Assembly (NCBI RefSeq): GCF_019797745.1
Contig: NZ_VOSI01000004.1
Coordinates: 1 to 64,000 of the forward strand
DNA from: Edaphocola aurantiacus
Lineage (GTDB): Bacteria > Bacteroidota > Bacteroidia > Chitinophagales > Chitinophagaceae
Direction of reading: 5' to 3'
DNA: 64,000 nt
In this document: positions 23,862 through 32,004 of the stretch, piece by piece
Layout: every line of letters begins with the position of its first letter
Position numbering within the stretch: the first letter of the stretch is position 1
Made by a program: the position numbers and the translations under genes
The notes under the pieces: model-generated
Seen by the model: the letters and a program-made list of their open reading frames with translations, nothing else
What the model was told of the DNA's origin: nothing
The model's database searches: none

Positions 23862-25688
23862 TTATTTACTGATGATGAATTTTTTATACGCAATTTCCTG
23901 CTTGTCAGTAATCAGGCGCATCAGGTACATGCCCTCTGCAAGCGCATTTACATCAATGGCGCTGCCGCCTTTAAGCGATACCTGCTGTACCAGCTGACCG
24001 GTAATGGTAAAGATGTCTGCCTGCGTTAATTTATGCTGCTGTGCATCATACTCCAGGTATAAAACCCCTTTAGTCGGATTCGGATATACTTTAAAATATT
24101 GCTCTGCTGCGATGGTATTCAGTGCGGTAGAAGTATCTGCTGTGGTTTTCTGGTATTCGATGGCTCCTATATCTACCAGTTGTTCAAATACCCTTTCATT
24201 GCCCAGGTAATCCAGCGTACCATAGGTATTCGTTGCCATGCTGCCTTTGTTGATACAGTCTGCAGAAGCCGCGGTCAGGCTGAAGTTTGCATTCATCGCA
24301 TTCACCGTAGGACCTACCCCCTGAGGAGGAGCCGCCAGGTATGCACTCTGTTTGTAGATATTAGTATTGATCCCCTGCGCACCGGCTATAATACTGCTGG
24401 TAGGTAAGTAGTCAATAAGGTTTTTGGAGAAGCTGATCTCTGGCCCCCAGTATCTGAAATTGTTATAAACTGTATCAGTAGGAATAGCATTCTGCTTATT
24501 GTTCAGAATGATGTTATTACTGATTTTTAAACGGCAATAAGTACCCCAGCCATGCACCGCTGCCGAGCCCGCAGCGTCCTTCACCGTATTATTCATGATC
24601 GTATTATTGATAATCGTTGCCTTGCAATGCTGTGCCCAGATAGCTGCTCCACTGGTGGAGGAATAGTTATTGGCAATAATATTGTTGCGCACGGTATATT
24701 CATTCTTACCCGGCACATCACTCATCAGGATCTGTCCCAGCAGGTGCAGGCCGCCGCCGCCATCATTGATGCCACAGAAAACGCCATCGCCCAGTATCTG
24801 CTGATTATTGGCTATGAGGTTTTGCTCCACCAGTGCTTTTTTTGATTGCACCGATACCGCGCCCTGAAATGTCGTCTGGTTATGGTGCACCTTATTGTTC
24901 TGGATATTGACAATGCCTCCCTGCAGGCAGCTGACTACCGCTCCGCCGGCAGTTACGGTATTGTTATACAGTTCATTATTCTTAAATATCAGCACACCGG
25001 TAGAGGTGTCTGCAAAGGCAGCATTACAGTAAATGCCCTGACTCGCGTTATTGGTATTATTATAGAATTTATTATTGGTGACGTATGTACTGTCTGCATA
25101 CAGTGTAAACAGCATGGCGCCGCCCGCAAGGTTATCATGAAATACAGAATTGGTGAATTTCAATTTGGCATTGCCCGTGCTGGGAAAGTTCGCCAGATTG
25201 ATTACATTTCCGTTCGTATGGTTATGGTAGAATTCGCACTGGTTGATGTACAGGTTTTCACCGCTGGACTGAATGCTGCCATTCTTCATATCTTTGAAAA
25301 TACAGTATTCCAGGGTAGGGGTATTCATGCTGGTACCTATGCTGTTCAAGAGTACCATACCACGCCATCCTCCCGCAGTATTTAATGCAGGATTGGACCA
25401 TCCGGTAGTATCATTGGCCCGGAAAGTAATCTTCTGCTCCAGGGTACCGACTGCGGATAATTTACCCTGTACAATCATCTGGTAATTACCCATAAATACA
25501 ACCTGTACACCTGGTTGTATCGTCAACAGGTTGTTGTACGAAACTGAAATGTCATTATGTATATAGTAAGGTGAACCTTCGAGTGTCCAGTTACCGCTGA
25601 CCGTAGCCGTAGTGATTTGTGTTGCGGCTTCCGTGTTTTCTGCCATAAAGAACAGGCTACCGGTAAGCAATAATAAAAGTTTTCTCAT
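23862..25688 (-). CDS. Secreted right-handed beta-helix protein with T9SS sorting domain
   Basis: A 608-residue exported protein. Signal peptide MRKLLLLLTGSLFFMAENTEA; residues ~60-440 carry repeated N-rich rungs (LYINQCEFYHNHTNGN, LKFTNSVFHDNLAGGA, STYVTNNKFYNNTNNA, ALVEQNLIANNQ) typical of parallel beta helices. The end (KVYPNPTKGVLYLEYD, DIFTITGQLVQQ, YKKFIISK) is a T9SS sorting domain. Beta-helix proteins of this kind are often polysaccharide-active or adhesive, but no catalytic residues can be assigned, so the substrate is open. Confidence 0.9.
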   Translation of the reverse strand: MRKLLLLLTGSLFFMAENTEAATQITTATVSGNWTLEGSPYYIHNDISVSYNNLLTIQPGVQVVFMGNYQMIVQGKLSAVGTLEQKITFRANDTTGWSNPALNTAGGWRGMVLLNSIGTSMNTPTLEYCIFKDMKNGSIQSSGENLYINQCEFYHNHTNGNVINLANFPSTGNAKLKFTNSVFHDNLAGGAMLFTLYADSTYVTNNKFYNNTNNASQGIYCNAAFADTSTGVLIFKNNELYNNTVTAGGAVVSCLQGGIVNIQNNKVHHNQTTFQGAVSVQSKKALVEQNLIANNQQILGDGVFCGINDGGGGLHLLGQILMSDVPGKNEYTVRNNIIANNYSSTSGAAIWAQHCKATIINNTIMNNTVKDAAGSAAVHGWGTYCRLKISNNIILNNKQNAIPTDTVYNNFRYWGPEISFSKNLIDYLPTSSIIAGAQGINTNIYKQSAYLAAPPQGVGPTVNAMNANFSLTAASADCINKGSMATNTYGTLDYLGNERVFEQLVDIGAIEYQKTTADTSTALNTIAAEQYFKVYPNPTKGVLYLEYDAQQHKLTQADIFTITGQLVQQVSLKGGSAIDVNALAEGMYLMRLITDKQEIAYKKFIISK

Positions 25689-25810
25689 GTTTAACAGGGT
25701 TTCTCAGATAGACAGGTAGAAACAGCCCATTAGTTGGAGAAAAACGAAATTAAATTGCTGAATGCCAATGATATATCTGTCAGGATTGGGTTTTAGGTCA
25801 CTTAGTGGAG

Positions 25811-25854
25811 ATAAAGCAAGAGCGGGTTTCCTAGGAAACCCGCTCTTGCTTTAT
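25811..25854 (-). terminator. Perfect 44-bp palindrome at the end of the DsbD-alpha gene
   Basis: Positions 25811-25832 are the exact reverse complement of 25833-25854 with no spacer (centre ctag). It contains the stop codon of the minus-strand gene (25851-25853) and should act as its terminator. Confidence 0.8.
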
Positions 25855-26306
25855 GGTAATGTAACTTCGAATGGAACATCGTCCGGTGGAAGACACATGC
25901 TTTCGTTGCAGCTTTGGTAAGTTATGATACCCTTTATTTTTTTTGTGCCTTTATCTGCCGTAAATTTCCTGCTCAGGGTGACTGTATTATTATAGGAAAA
26001 AACAGTGCCCTCAATAAAATCCAGGTTCTCATCATGAGGTCTCTGATTGGCCATCCATTTATCTTTCCAGTTCAGATCGGGAGTAATCGTAATGCTGGTC
26101 GCGATCAGAGAGCCGTCGCCACCCGCATCCATAGCCCAGATATGGTATCCTTTCTGCATAGTTGCTTTTGCCGATAGTTCATATTCTGCCTGGTCTGCAT
26201 TCGTAGCTTTAACCGTTACCGTCCAGGAGACTATTTTTTCTGTCTGCTGTGCGAAGGATGCAGAAGTCAGGAAGATGCCGAGTATAAATAACAGTATATG
26301 TTTCAT
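25851..26306 (-). CDS. Stand-alone DsbD-alpha-like thiol protein
   Basis: A 151-residue exported protein with signal peptide MKHILLFILGIFLTSASFA. The mature part matches the N-terminal domain of DsbD (DsbD-alpha): IVSWTVTVKA, KGYHIWAMDAG, IITPDLNWK-type strands and a final YQSCNESMCLPP segment holding the redox cysteine pair of the family. It should accept electrons from the DsbD membrane domain and pass them to periplasmic thiol proteins. Here it lacks the membrane and thioredoxin domains, so it depends on a partner elsewhere. The neighbour at 26315 starts the unit, 8 bp upstream. Confidence 0.85.
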   Translation of the reverse strand: MKHILLFILGIFLTSASFAQQTEKIVSWTVTVKATNADQAEYELSAKATMQKGYHIWAMDAGGDGSLIATSITITPDLNWKDKWMANQRPHDENLDFIEGTVFSYNNTVTLSRKFTADKGTKKIKGIITYQSCNESMCLPPDDVPFEVTLP

Positions 26307-26314
26307 GTATTGTT

Positions 26315-26797
26315 TTATTTGGTAAGAATCAATTTTATGCCCTGAGCCTGTACTGCCGCCTGCTTGCCCTCTTTATTCGGCAGCAGGTACATTACCTGTT
26401 CAATATATGCGGTATCTCCGGCTTTGGCCCGGAACTGCATATCACTGGCCATACCTTTGTCCAGCTTATCTTTACAATGGCTGCTGAGGTAATCGGTGCT
26501 GATAAATTCCTTTCCGGTTTCATCTTCATACATCCCTCTTTCGGCATAGGTATAGGTAAAGGTTTGTACCGGGTAGAAATTGCCGGCAGAATCTTTAACC
26601 CAAACCGGTTCGCTGATCAATTTATGAAAATTGTCTACGCTGATATTGCCCGTTGCCGTAGCTTTATCAGAAAGATACGTTTGCCCTTTCCGGTCGTCTT
26701 TTACCGGAGCTTTTTGCTTCTGTGCCCATAACATTCCTGCAGTACCAGCAATTAAAACTGCGGTAATGCCCCATTGTTTCCACCTGTTTTGTTTCAT
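26315..26797 (-). CDS. Hypothetical exported protein paired with the DsbD-alpha protein
   Basis: A 160-residue protein starting at ATG 26797 with a signal or membrane helix (ITAVLIAGTAGMLWA). The mature half is rich in Tyr, Asp and Lys: KLISEPVWVKDSAGNFYPVQTFTYTYAERGMYEDETGKEFISTDYLSSHC (residues ~60-110) then a strand-rich end (AYIEQVMYLLPNKEG, AVQAQGIKLILTK). I do not recognise the family. The DsbD-alpha gene follows 8 bp later, and one cysteine (SSHCKDK) is present. Confidence 0.7.
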   Translation of the reverse strand: MKQNRWKQWGITAVLIAGTAGMLWAQKQKAPVKDDRKGQTYLSDKATATGNISVDNFHKLISEPVWVKDSAGNFYPVQTFTYTYAERGMYEDETGKEFISTDYLSSHCKDKLDKGMASDMQFRAKAGDTAYIEQVMYLLPNKEGKQAAVQAQGIKLILTK

Positions 26798-26828
26798 ATT
26801 CCGAAGAGATTTAACCTTAATAGGATAC

Positions 26829-26836
26829 CAAATATA
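26829..26836 (-). promoter_or_regulatory. -7 promoter element of the 26797 unit
   Basis: TATATTTG on the minus strand (26836 to 26829), 32 nt before ATG 26797. The longer frame (to 26839) would include it, which favours the shorter start. It sits immediately downstream of the valS terminator. Confidence 0.65.
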
Positions 26837-26838
26837 CA

Positions 26839-26870
26839 TAAGGGTTTAGTCAATATCGACTAAACCCTTA
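26839..26870 (-). terminator. valS terminator
   Basis: Arms of 13 nt (26839-26851 and 26858-26870), 6-nt loop; it lies 31 bp beyond the valS stop. The next promoter element starts 3 bp away. Confidence 0.8.
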
Positions 26871-26900
26871 CAGATTAACATAATCTTTAGTTCAATTTTT

Positions 26901-29519
26901 TTAGTTAAGATTGGCCAGGCTTTCTTCCAGTGTTCTGATTTTGGCTTCGGCATCTGATTTTTTCTTCTGCTCGGTAGCGATAATCTCCGGTTTCGCATTT
27001 TGTACAAAACGCTCATTACCCAGTTTCTTCTCAATACTCACCAGGAATCCTTTCAGGTAAGCCAGCTCCTCAGCCATCTTATCTTTCTGAACAGAAGCAT
27101 CTACAGCAACAGAAGTGATCACAAATACCTTTTCTGTATTTACAACCAGTGCAATGCCGCTTTGTGGTACTGTTTCTGACAATTCAATGCTGGTCGCATT
27201 TATCTGGCGCTGCAGGATCTGGCCTGCTTTGCTATAAAATTCAGGATCAGTAGAATTGATCACCAGTTCTACCGTATCCTTTGGTTTCAACTGGTTTTTG
27301 TTACGGGTATCACGTATGCTGGAGATCAGTTGCTTCAGCAATGCTGCCTGGTCCAGGATTGCTTTATCGGCAGTACCGTAATCCGGTAACTGGCGGGTCA
27401 TCAGGTCCTGATCCTGCTCACGCAGTAAATGATATAATTCTTCCGTAACGAATGGCATGAACGGATGCAGCTGTTGTAACAGTTGCTCGAAAATACCGAT
27501 AGCATCGTTAAGTGTTTGTGCACTGATAGACTCGCCGTATGGTGGTTTGATCCACTCCAGGTACCAGGAACAGAAGTCGTCCCAGATCAGGGAGTAGATT
27601 GTTTTCAGTGCTTCACTCAGGCGGAAATCTTTGAATAAATCTTCAATTTCAGCAGCCACTTCTTTGATGCGCTCACGCATCCATAAAGTAGCAAAATGAG
27701 GTGCCTTATGGTCAGTAGCAACTGCATTAGCTTCCCACATCTTGATCAGCTTCAGGGCATTCCACATTTTGTTGGAGAAGTTACGTCCCTGCTCCAGGAA
27801 GGCCTCATCAAACAGGATATCATTACCTGCAGGAGATGCGATCATGACACCAAAGCGTACCGCATCTGCACCATAATCTTCGATCAGTTTCAGCAGATCA
27901 GGAGAGTTGCCTAATGATTTACTCATTTTACGACCCTGCTTATCGCGTACAATACCGGTAAAGTATACGTGCTGGAACGGTTTCTGCTGTTTGTACTCAT
28001 AACCGGCCATAATCATACGGGCTACCCAGAAGAAGATAATCTCCGGAGCCGTTACCAGTGTATTGGTAGGGTAGTAGTAATCCAGTTCGGCATTATTTTC
28101 CTTATTGGCATCCCATCCGAATACTTCCATAGGCCATAACCAGCTGCTGAACCAGGTATCCAGTACATCATTGTCCTGTTTCAGGTCGCTGCGTTTCGCT
28201 TCAGGGTAATCTTTGTTGTATTGGGCAAATGCACCGGCTTCGTCAACCGCTACATAAATATTTCCTTCCGGAGCATACCATGCCGGGATGCGGTGTCCCC
28301 AGCGCAGCTGGCGGCTTACACACCAGTCCTTGATATTGCTCATCCAGTGGCGGTACAGGTTTTTGAACTTAGCCGGTACGAATTCGATATCATCGTTCAT
28401 AACCGCATTCAGTGCCGGTAAGGCCATATCTTCCATCTTACACCACCATTGCATAGACAAGCGTGGCTCTACTACTGCACCGGTACGCTCACTTACACCA
28501 ACCTGGTTTTTATAATCTTCCTGTTTAACCAGTGCACCTGCGGCTTCCAGTTCCGGGATGATTTTTTTGCGTACGGCAAAACGATCTTCACCAACGAAGA
28601 TCTGCGCAGCAGCGCTTAAAGTACCATCTTCATTCAAAGTATCAACTACTTCCAGGCGGTGTTTCTGGCCCAGGTTGTAGTCATTCACATCATGTGCCGG
28701 AGTTACCTTCAGGGCACCGGTACCGAATTCCATATCGATATAGTCATCAAATATGATCGGGATGCGTTTGTTGATCAGCGGTACAATAGCGAACTGGCCA
28801 CGAAGGTGCGCGTAGCGCGGATCTTCAGGGTGTACACAGATTGCGGTATCGCCCATAATTGTTTCCGGACGTACGGTTGCTATAGTGATATATTCGTCGC
28901 TGTCTTCTATTTTATAGCGCAGGTACGTCAGTTTAGACTGCGTATCCTTGTGCAGTACTTCTTCATCGCTTAAGGCAGTTTTGGCCTGCGGATCCCAGTT
29001 GATCATCTTCGCACCGCGATAGATACAGCCTTTCTGATGCAGGTCTACAAATACATTGATTACCGCTTTGTAGTAAGCATCATCCATGGTGAAATGAGTA
29101 CGGTTCCAGTCCAGCGCACAGCCCAGTTTTTTCAGCTGCTGCAGGATGATGCCGCCGTATTTTTCCTTCCATTCCCAGGCATATTTCAGGAATTCTTCTC
29201 GGGATAAAGCATTTTTATCGATGCCCTTTTCTGCCAGCATGGCCACTACCTTAGCTTCTGTAGCAATAGAAGCATGGTCGGTACCGGGTACCCAGCAGGT
29301 ATTGTATCCCTGTGATTTGGCACGGCGTATCAGGATATCCTGCACACTGTTGTTCAGCGCATGACCCATATGTAAGACCCCGGTTACATTTGGTGGAGGC
29401 ATTACAATTGTATAGGCCGGTCTGTCGTCCGGGGTGGAGTTAAAATACCCCTTGCTGTTCCAGTGCTCGTACCACTTGGTTTCGCTGGCAATATGCTGAA
29501 AATTCTTACTCAGTTCCAT
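26901..29519 (-). CDS. valS: Valyl-tRNA synthetase
   Basis: An 872-residue class I aminoacyl-tRNA synthetase (EC 6.1.1.9). HIGH is present as HMGH in PPPNVTGVLHMGHALNNSVQD, KMSKS as GRKMSKSLGNSPDLL, and the editing domain has EVVDTLNEDGT. The C-terminal coiled coil (VQKDKMAEELAYLKGFLVSIEKKLGNERFVQNAKPE) is typical of ValS. The start ATG 29519 matches the normal N terminus (ELSKNFQHIASETKWYEHW). Confidence 0.97.
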   Translation of the reverse strand: MELSKNFQHIASETKWYEHWNSKGYFNSTPDDRPAYTIVMPPPNVTGVLHMGHALNNSVQDILIRRAKSQGYNTCWVPGTDHASIATEAKVVAMLAEKGIDKNALSREEFLKYAWEWKEKYGGIILQQLKKLGCALDWNRTHFTMDDAYYKAVINVFVDLHQKGCIYRGAKMINWDPQAKTALSDEEVLHKDTQSKLTYLRYKIEDSDEYITIATVRPETIMGDTAICVHPEDPRYAHLRGQFAIVPLINKRIPIIFDDYIDMEFGTGALKVTPAHDVNDYNLGQKHRLEVVDTLNEDGTLSAAAQIFVGEDRFAVRKKIIPELEAAGALVKQEDYKNQVGVSERTGAVVEPRLSMQWWCKMEDMALPALNAVMNDDIEFVPAKFKNLYRHWMSNIKDWCVSRQLRWGHRIPAWYAPEGNIYVAVDEAGAFAQYNKDYPEAKRSDLKQDNDVLDTWFSSWLWPMEVFGWDANKENNAELDYYYPTNTLVTAPEIIFFWVARMIMAGYEYKQQKPFQHVYFTGIVRDKQGRKMSKSLGNSPDLLKLIEDYGADAVRFGVMIASPAGNDILFDEAFLEQGRNFSNKMWNALKLIKMWEANAVATDHKAPHFATLWMRERIKEVAAEIEDLFKDFRLSEALKTIYSLIWDDFCSWYLEWIKPPYGESISAQTLNDAIGIFEQLLQQLHPFMPFVTEELYHLLREQDQDLMTRQLPDYGTADKAILDQAALLKQLISSIRDTRNKNQLKPKDTVELVINSTDPEFYSKAGQILQRQINATSIELSETVPQSGIALVVNTEKVFVITSVAVDASVQKDKMAEELAYLKGFLVSIEKKLGNERFVQNAKPEIIATEQKKKSDAEAKIRTLEESLANLN

Positions 29520-29564
29520 CGATATATAATAATATGGTTGTGTTTAACGTATATGAAAAGTATG

Positions 29565-29572
29565 CAAAAATA
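29565..29572 (-). promoter_or_regulatory. -7 promoter element of valS
   Basis: TATTTTTG on the minus strand (29572 to 29565), about 46 nt before ATG 29519. Divergent from the element at 29600. Confidence 0.55.
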
Positions 29573-29599
29573 AAGATTTCGGGGCGATAAATGAATGTG

Positions 29600-29607
29600 T
29601 AAATTTG
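29600..29607 (+). promoter_or_regulatory. -7 promoter element of the PorT-like barrel gene
   Basis: TAAATTTG, 26 nt before ATG 29634. The longer frame starting at 29595 would overlap it. Confidence 0.55.
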
Positions 29608-29633
29608 CGACAGATCTAAAATTGATATATATA

Positions 29634-30293
29634 ATGAAAAATACCACCCTTATATCCTGCCTGCTATGCCTGTTTCTGCTCCCGTTTTACGCTAGCGCAC
29701 AGCCGGTATTAAGCCAGCCACAGCCAAGGTTTCAGGCCGGGATCATAGCCGGTGGTAATTTCTCTCAGGTAGATGGAGACCTTGATGCGGGAGTACATAA
29801 AGTGGGCCTGAATGCCGGATTTTCATCTTATACGATGCTGGCACCAAATGTATACCTGAACCTGGAGCTACTATTTTCCCAGAAAGGATCGCGCTATGGC
29901 AGGGAATGGCAAAGCTATGCCGGGCCATACCTGATGGTATACCAGATGAAGCTGAATTATATAGAAGTGCCGCTGCTGCTGCATTATGAACTGGCCCCGA
30001 GATGGGTAATCGGTGCGGGCGTGTCGTACAATCGCCTGGTGCAATCGCAGGAGCGCTACAGAGGCCTGTATGCCTGGAATGATTTTGATCCGGAAAAATA
30101 TCCGTACAAAAAAAATGAATGGGAATACGTTGGCAGTGCCAGTTTCCGTTTAAGTAACAAAGTCATCGCAGAGCTGCGCTACCAGTATTCCATAACACCG
30201 GTTCGGGCAGCTGCAGATATACCGCAGGACTTTAGCGGATATAAAGCACAGCGCAATAATCTTTTCGCTTTACGAATCGGTTATTACCTGTGA
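29634..30293 (+). CDS. PorT-family outer membrane beta-barrel protein
   Basis: A 219-residue outer membrane protein: signal peptide MKNTTLISCLLCLFLLPFYASA, then amphipathic strands and G-rich turns typical of small barrels (FQAGIIAGGNFSQVDGD, KVGLNAGFSSYTML, YLNLELLFSQKGSRYG, YIEVPLLLHYEL, WVIGAGVSYNRLV, FALRIGYYL). The start of the mature part and the IEVPLLL block recall the PorT family of T9SS-linked barrels. Not every member takes part in secretion, so the role remains inferred. Confidence 0.8.
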   Translation: MKNTTLISCLLCLFLLPFYASAQPVLSQPQPRFQAGIIAGGNFSQVDGDLDAGVHKVGLNAGFSSYTMLAPNVYLNLELLFSQKGSRYGREWQSYAGPYLMVYQMKLNYIEVPLLLHYELAPRWVIGAGVSYNRLVQSQERYRGLYAWNDFDPEKYPYKKNEWEYVGSASFRLSNKVIAELRYQYSITPVRAAADIPQDFSGYKAQRNNLFALRIGYYL

Positions 30294-30324
30294 TTTTTTA
30301 TTATTTATTTCAAAATACAAAAAT

Positions 30325-30332
30325 TATCTTTG
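30325..30332 (+). promoter_or_regulatory. -7 element close to the SurA-like start
   Basis: TATCTTTG, only 7 nt before ATG 30340, so the leader would be 2-3 nt. No TTG at standard spacing. Confidence 0.55.
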
Positions 30333-30339
30333 CAACCTT

Positions 30340-31698
30340 ATGGTTAAGAAATCAATGTTAATTTTATGTGCGGTGCTGGGTGCTTATACAGCCCAGGCGC
30401 AGACCCAGTATGCCGATAAAATCACGGCGGTAGTGGGTGATAAAATTATCCTGCAATCTGATATTGGTGCACGTTACCTGGGTCAAAAGAAAGATCTTTC
30501 CGGCCTGGAACTTCCCGAAAGTGAAAAATGCGGTTTTTTAAGAGACATGATCGCCGAAAAGGTTCTGGTAGAACAGGCCGCAAGGGATAGTGTTATGGTG
30601 ACGAAAGATGAGGTAGAATCTGCACTGGAAGGTCGTATATCTGACATCCTGAACTACGAGTTTGGTGGAAATAAAGAAGCACTGGAAAAAGCAACCGGCC
30701 GCTCCATTTACCAGATCAAGGAAGATTACCGTGAGCCGATCAAAGACCAGATGATCTCTGAGCGCATGAAGCAGGAGGTGATCAAAAATATTACCATTAC
30801 GCCTAAAGAGGTAGAAGACTATTACAATACTATTCCTGAAGATAAACGTACCAATATCCCGGCTACAGTAGAGTTTGGTGAGATTGTGCTGAAACCTTCA
30901 GTAGATCCGGAAGTGGAAAAGTATACTTATGATAAAGTAGCTGATATCCGCCGCCAGATTGTAGAAGATGGGAAAAGCTTCGAACTGATGGCACAGCTGT
31001 ATACAGAAGATGCCGGAAAGGAAACGGGTGGTGAAATGAACCTGAACCGTAAATCCAACAATATTGACAACCGCTTTATTGCTGCGGCATTTAAATTACA
31101 GCCAGGAGAAATATCTCCAGTGTTCCGCTCCAGCTTCGGTTATCATATCATCAAAATGGTGAGCAGAAACGGCGATGATGCGAATATCCGTTATATCGTT
31201 ATCATCCCGCAGTTTACTTCCGGAGATATTGCCAAAGCCCTGGCCGTACTGGATAGTACCTATAACCTGCTGAGTACCGGAAAGCTTACCTTTAATGAAG
31301 CCCTGTCGAAAGTAGGTAATGATGAAAACTCTAAAAACGGTGGGGGTATGGTTATTGACCCGCGTACCGGTTCTACCATCCTGAGCGTTGATAATATCCA
31401 ATCTGAAGATCTGGTTATTGCTGCAGCAGAGCTGAAAGTAGGTGAATACAGCAAGCCAAAACAATACAGTGATCCATATGGTGGTATGAAATGCCGTATC
31501 CTGTATGTAAAGTCTAAGACAGATCCGCATCAGTTAAACCTGAAGGATGATTATAATATCTTACAGAAAAATGCATTGCAGATGAAGCAGTTGATGCACC
31601 TGAGAAAGTGGCTGGGAGAGAAGTCTAAAGGCTATTATATCAAAATAGATCCGAATTATATGACCTCCTGCGATGAGTTGAAAATGTATGTAAAATAG
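30340..31698 (+). CDS. SurA-like periplasmic peptidyl-prolyl isomerase
   Basis: A 452-residue periplasmic chaperone. Signal peptide MVKKSMLILCAVLGAYTAQA; residues ~30-165 are a SurA N-terminal region (KITAVVGDKIILQSDI); two parvulin (PpiC) domains follow: about residues 170-275 (ATVEFGEIVLKP, SFELMAQLYTEDAGKETGGEM, FRSSFGYHIIKM) and about 285-390 (FNEALSKVGNDENSKNGGGM). It should escort unfolded barrel proteins through the periplasm; its PorT-like neighbour is a possible client. Confidence 0.92.
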   Translation: MVKKSMLILCAVLGAYTAQAQTQYADKITAVVGDKIILQSDIGARYLGQKKDLSGLELPESEKCGFLRDMIAEKVLVEQAARDSVMVTKDEVESALEGRISDILNYEFGGNKEALEKATGRSIYQIKEDYREPIKDQMISERMKQEVIKNITITPKEVEDYYNTIPEDKRTNIPATVEFGEIVLKPSVDPEVEKYTYDKVADIRRQIVEDGKSFELMAQLYTEDAGKETGGEMNLNRKSNNIDNRFIAAAFKLQPGEISPVFRSSFGYHIIKMVSRNGDDANIRYIVIIPQFTSGDIAKALAVLDSTYNLLSTGKLTFNEALSKVGNDENSKNGGGMVIDPRTGSTILSVDNIQSEDLVIAAAELKVGEYSKPKQYSDPYGGMKCRILYVKSKTDPHQLNLKDDYNILQKNALQMKQLMHLRKWLGEKSKGYYIKIDPNYMTSCDELKMYVK

Positions 31699-31717
31699 TA
31701 TAGACTATATAAGCTTT

Positions 31718-31758
31718 AAAAAGAAGGCCCCCGGTTATAAACCGGGGGCCTTCTTTTT
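31718..31758 (+). terminator. Terminator after the SurA-like gene
   Basis: Perfect 19-nt arms (31718-31736 and 31740-31758) with a 3-nt loop, GGCCCCCGG core and T run. The following ~240 bp to 32000 are very AT-rich and hold only the small upstream frame at 31969. Confidence 0.93.
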
Positions 31759-31968
31759 GGTTGGTAATTTTTAGTTAAAGAAATGTTATTGACACTTAGT
31801 TTGTCATATATCCTTTGGTTTTATTTAATAAAAAAATAATTTTATAAAGTTAATAATTTAACAATAGACAATATTTAATTAAAAACATATATAATAATGC
31901 CAGGGAGGGGTATCGCCAAAAACTAAATAGAAGTAAACGTAAAATAGGATAGAGTACAAGCTTACATT

Positions 31969-32004
31969 ATGAATCACTTAAACGTTCAAACAAAAACTGT
32001 ATGA
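31969..32004 (+). CDS. 11-codon upstream ORF overlapping the next start
   Basis: ATG at 31969 opens an 11-residue frame (MNHLNVQTKTV) whose TGA overlaps the ATG of the large T9SS gene (ATGA at 32001-32004). This could couple translation of the large gene to a short leader peptide. Too short to judge as a protein; it may be chance. Confidence 0.3.
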   Translation: MNHLNVQTKTV

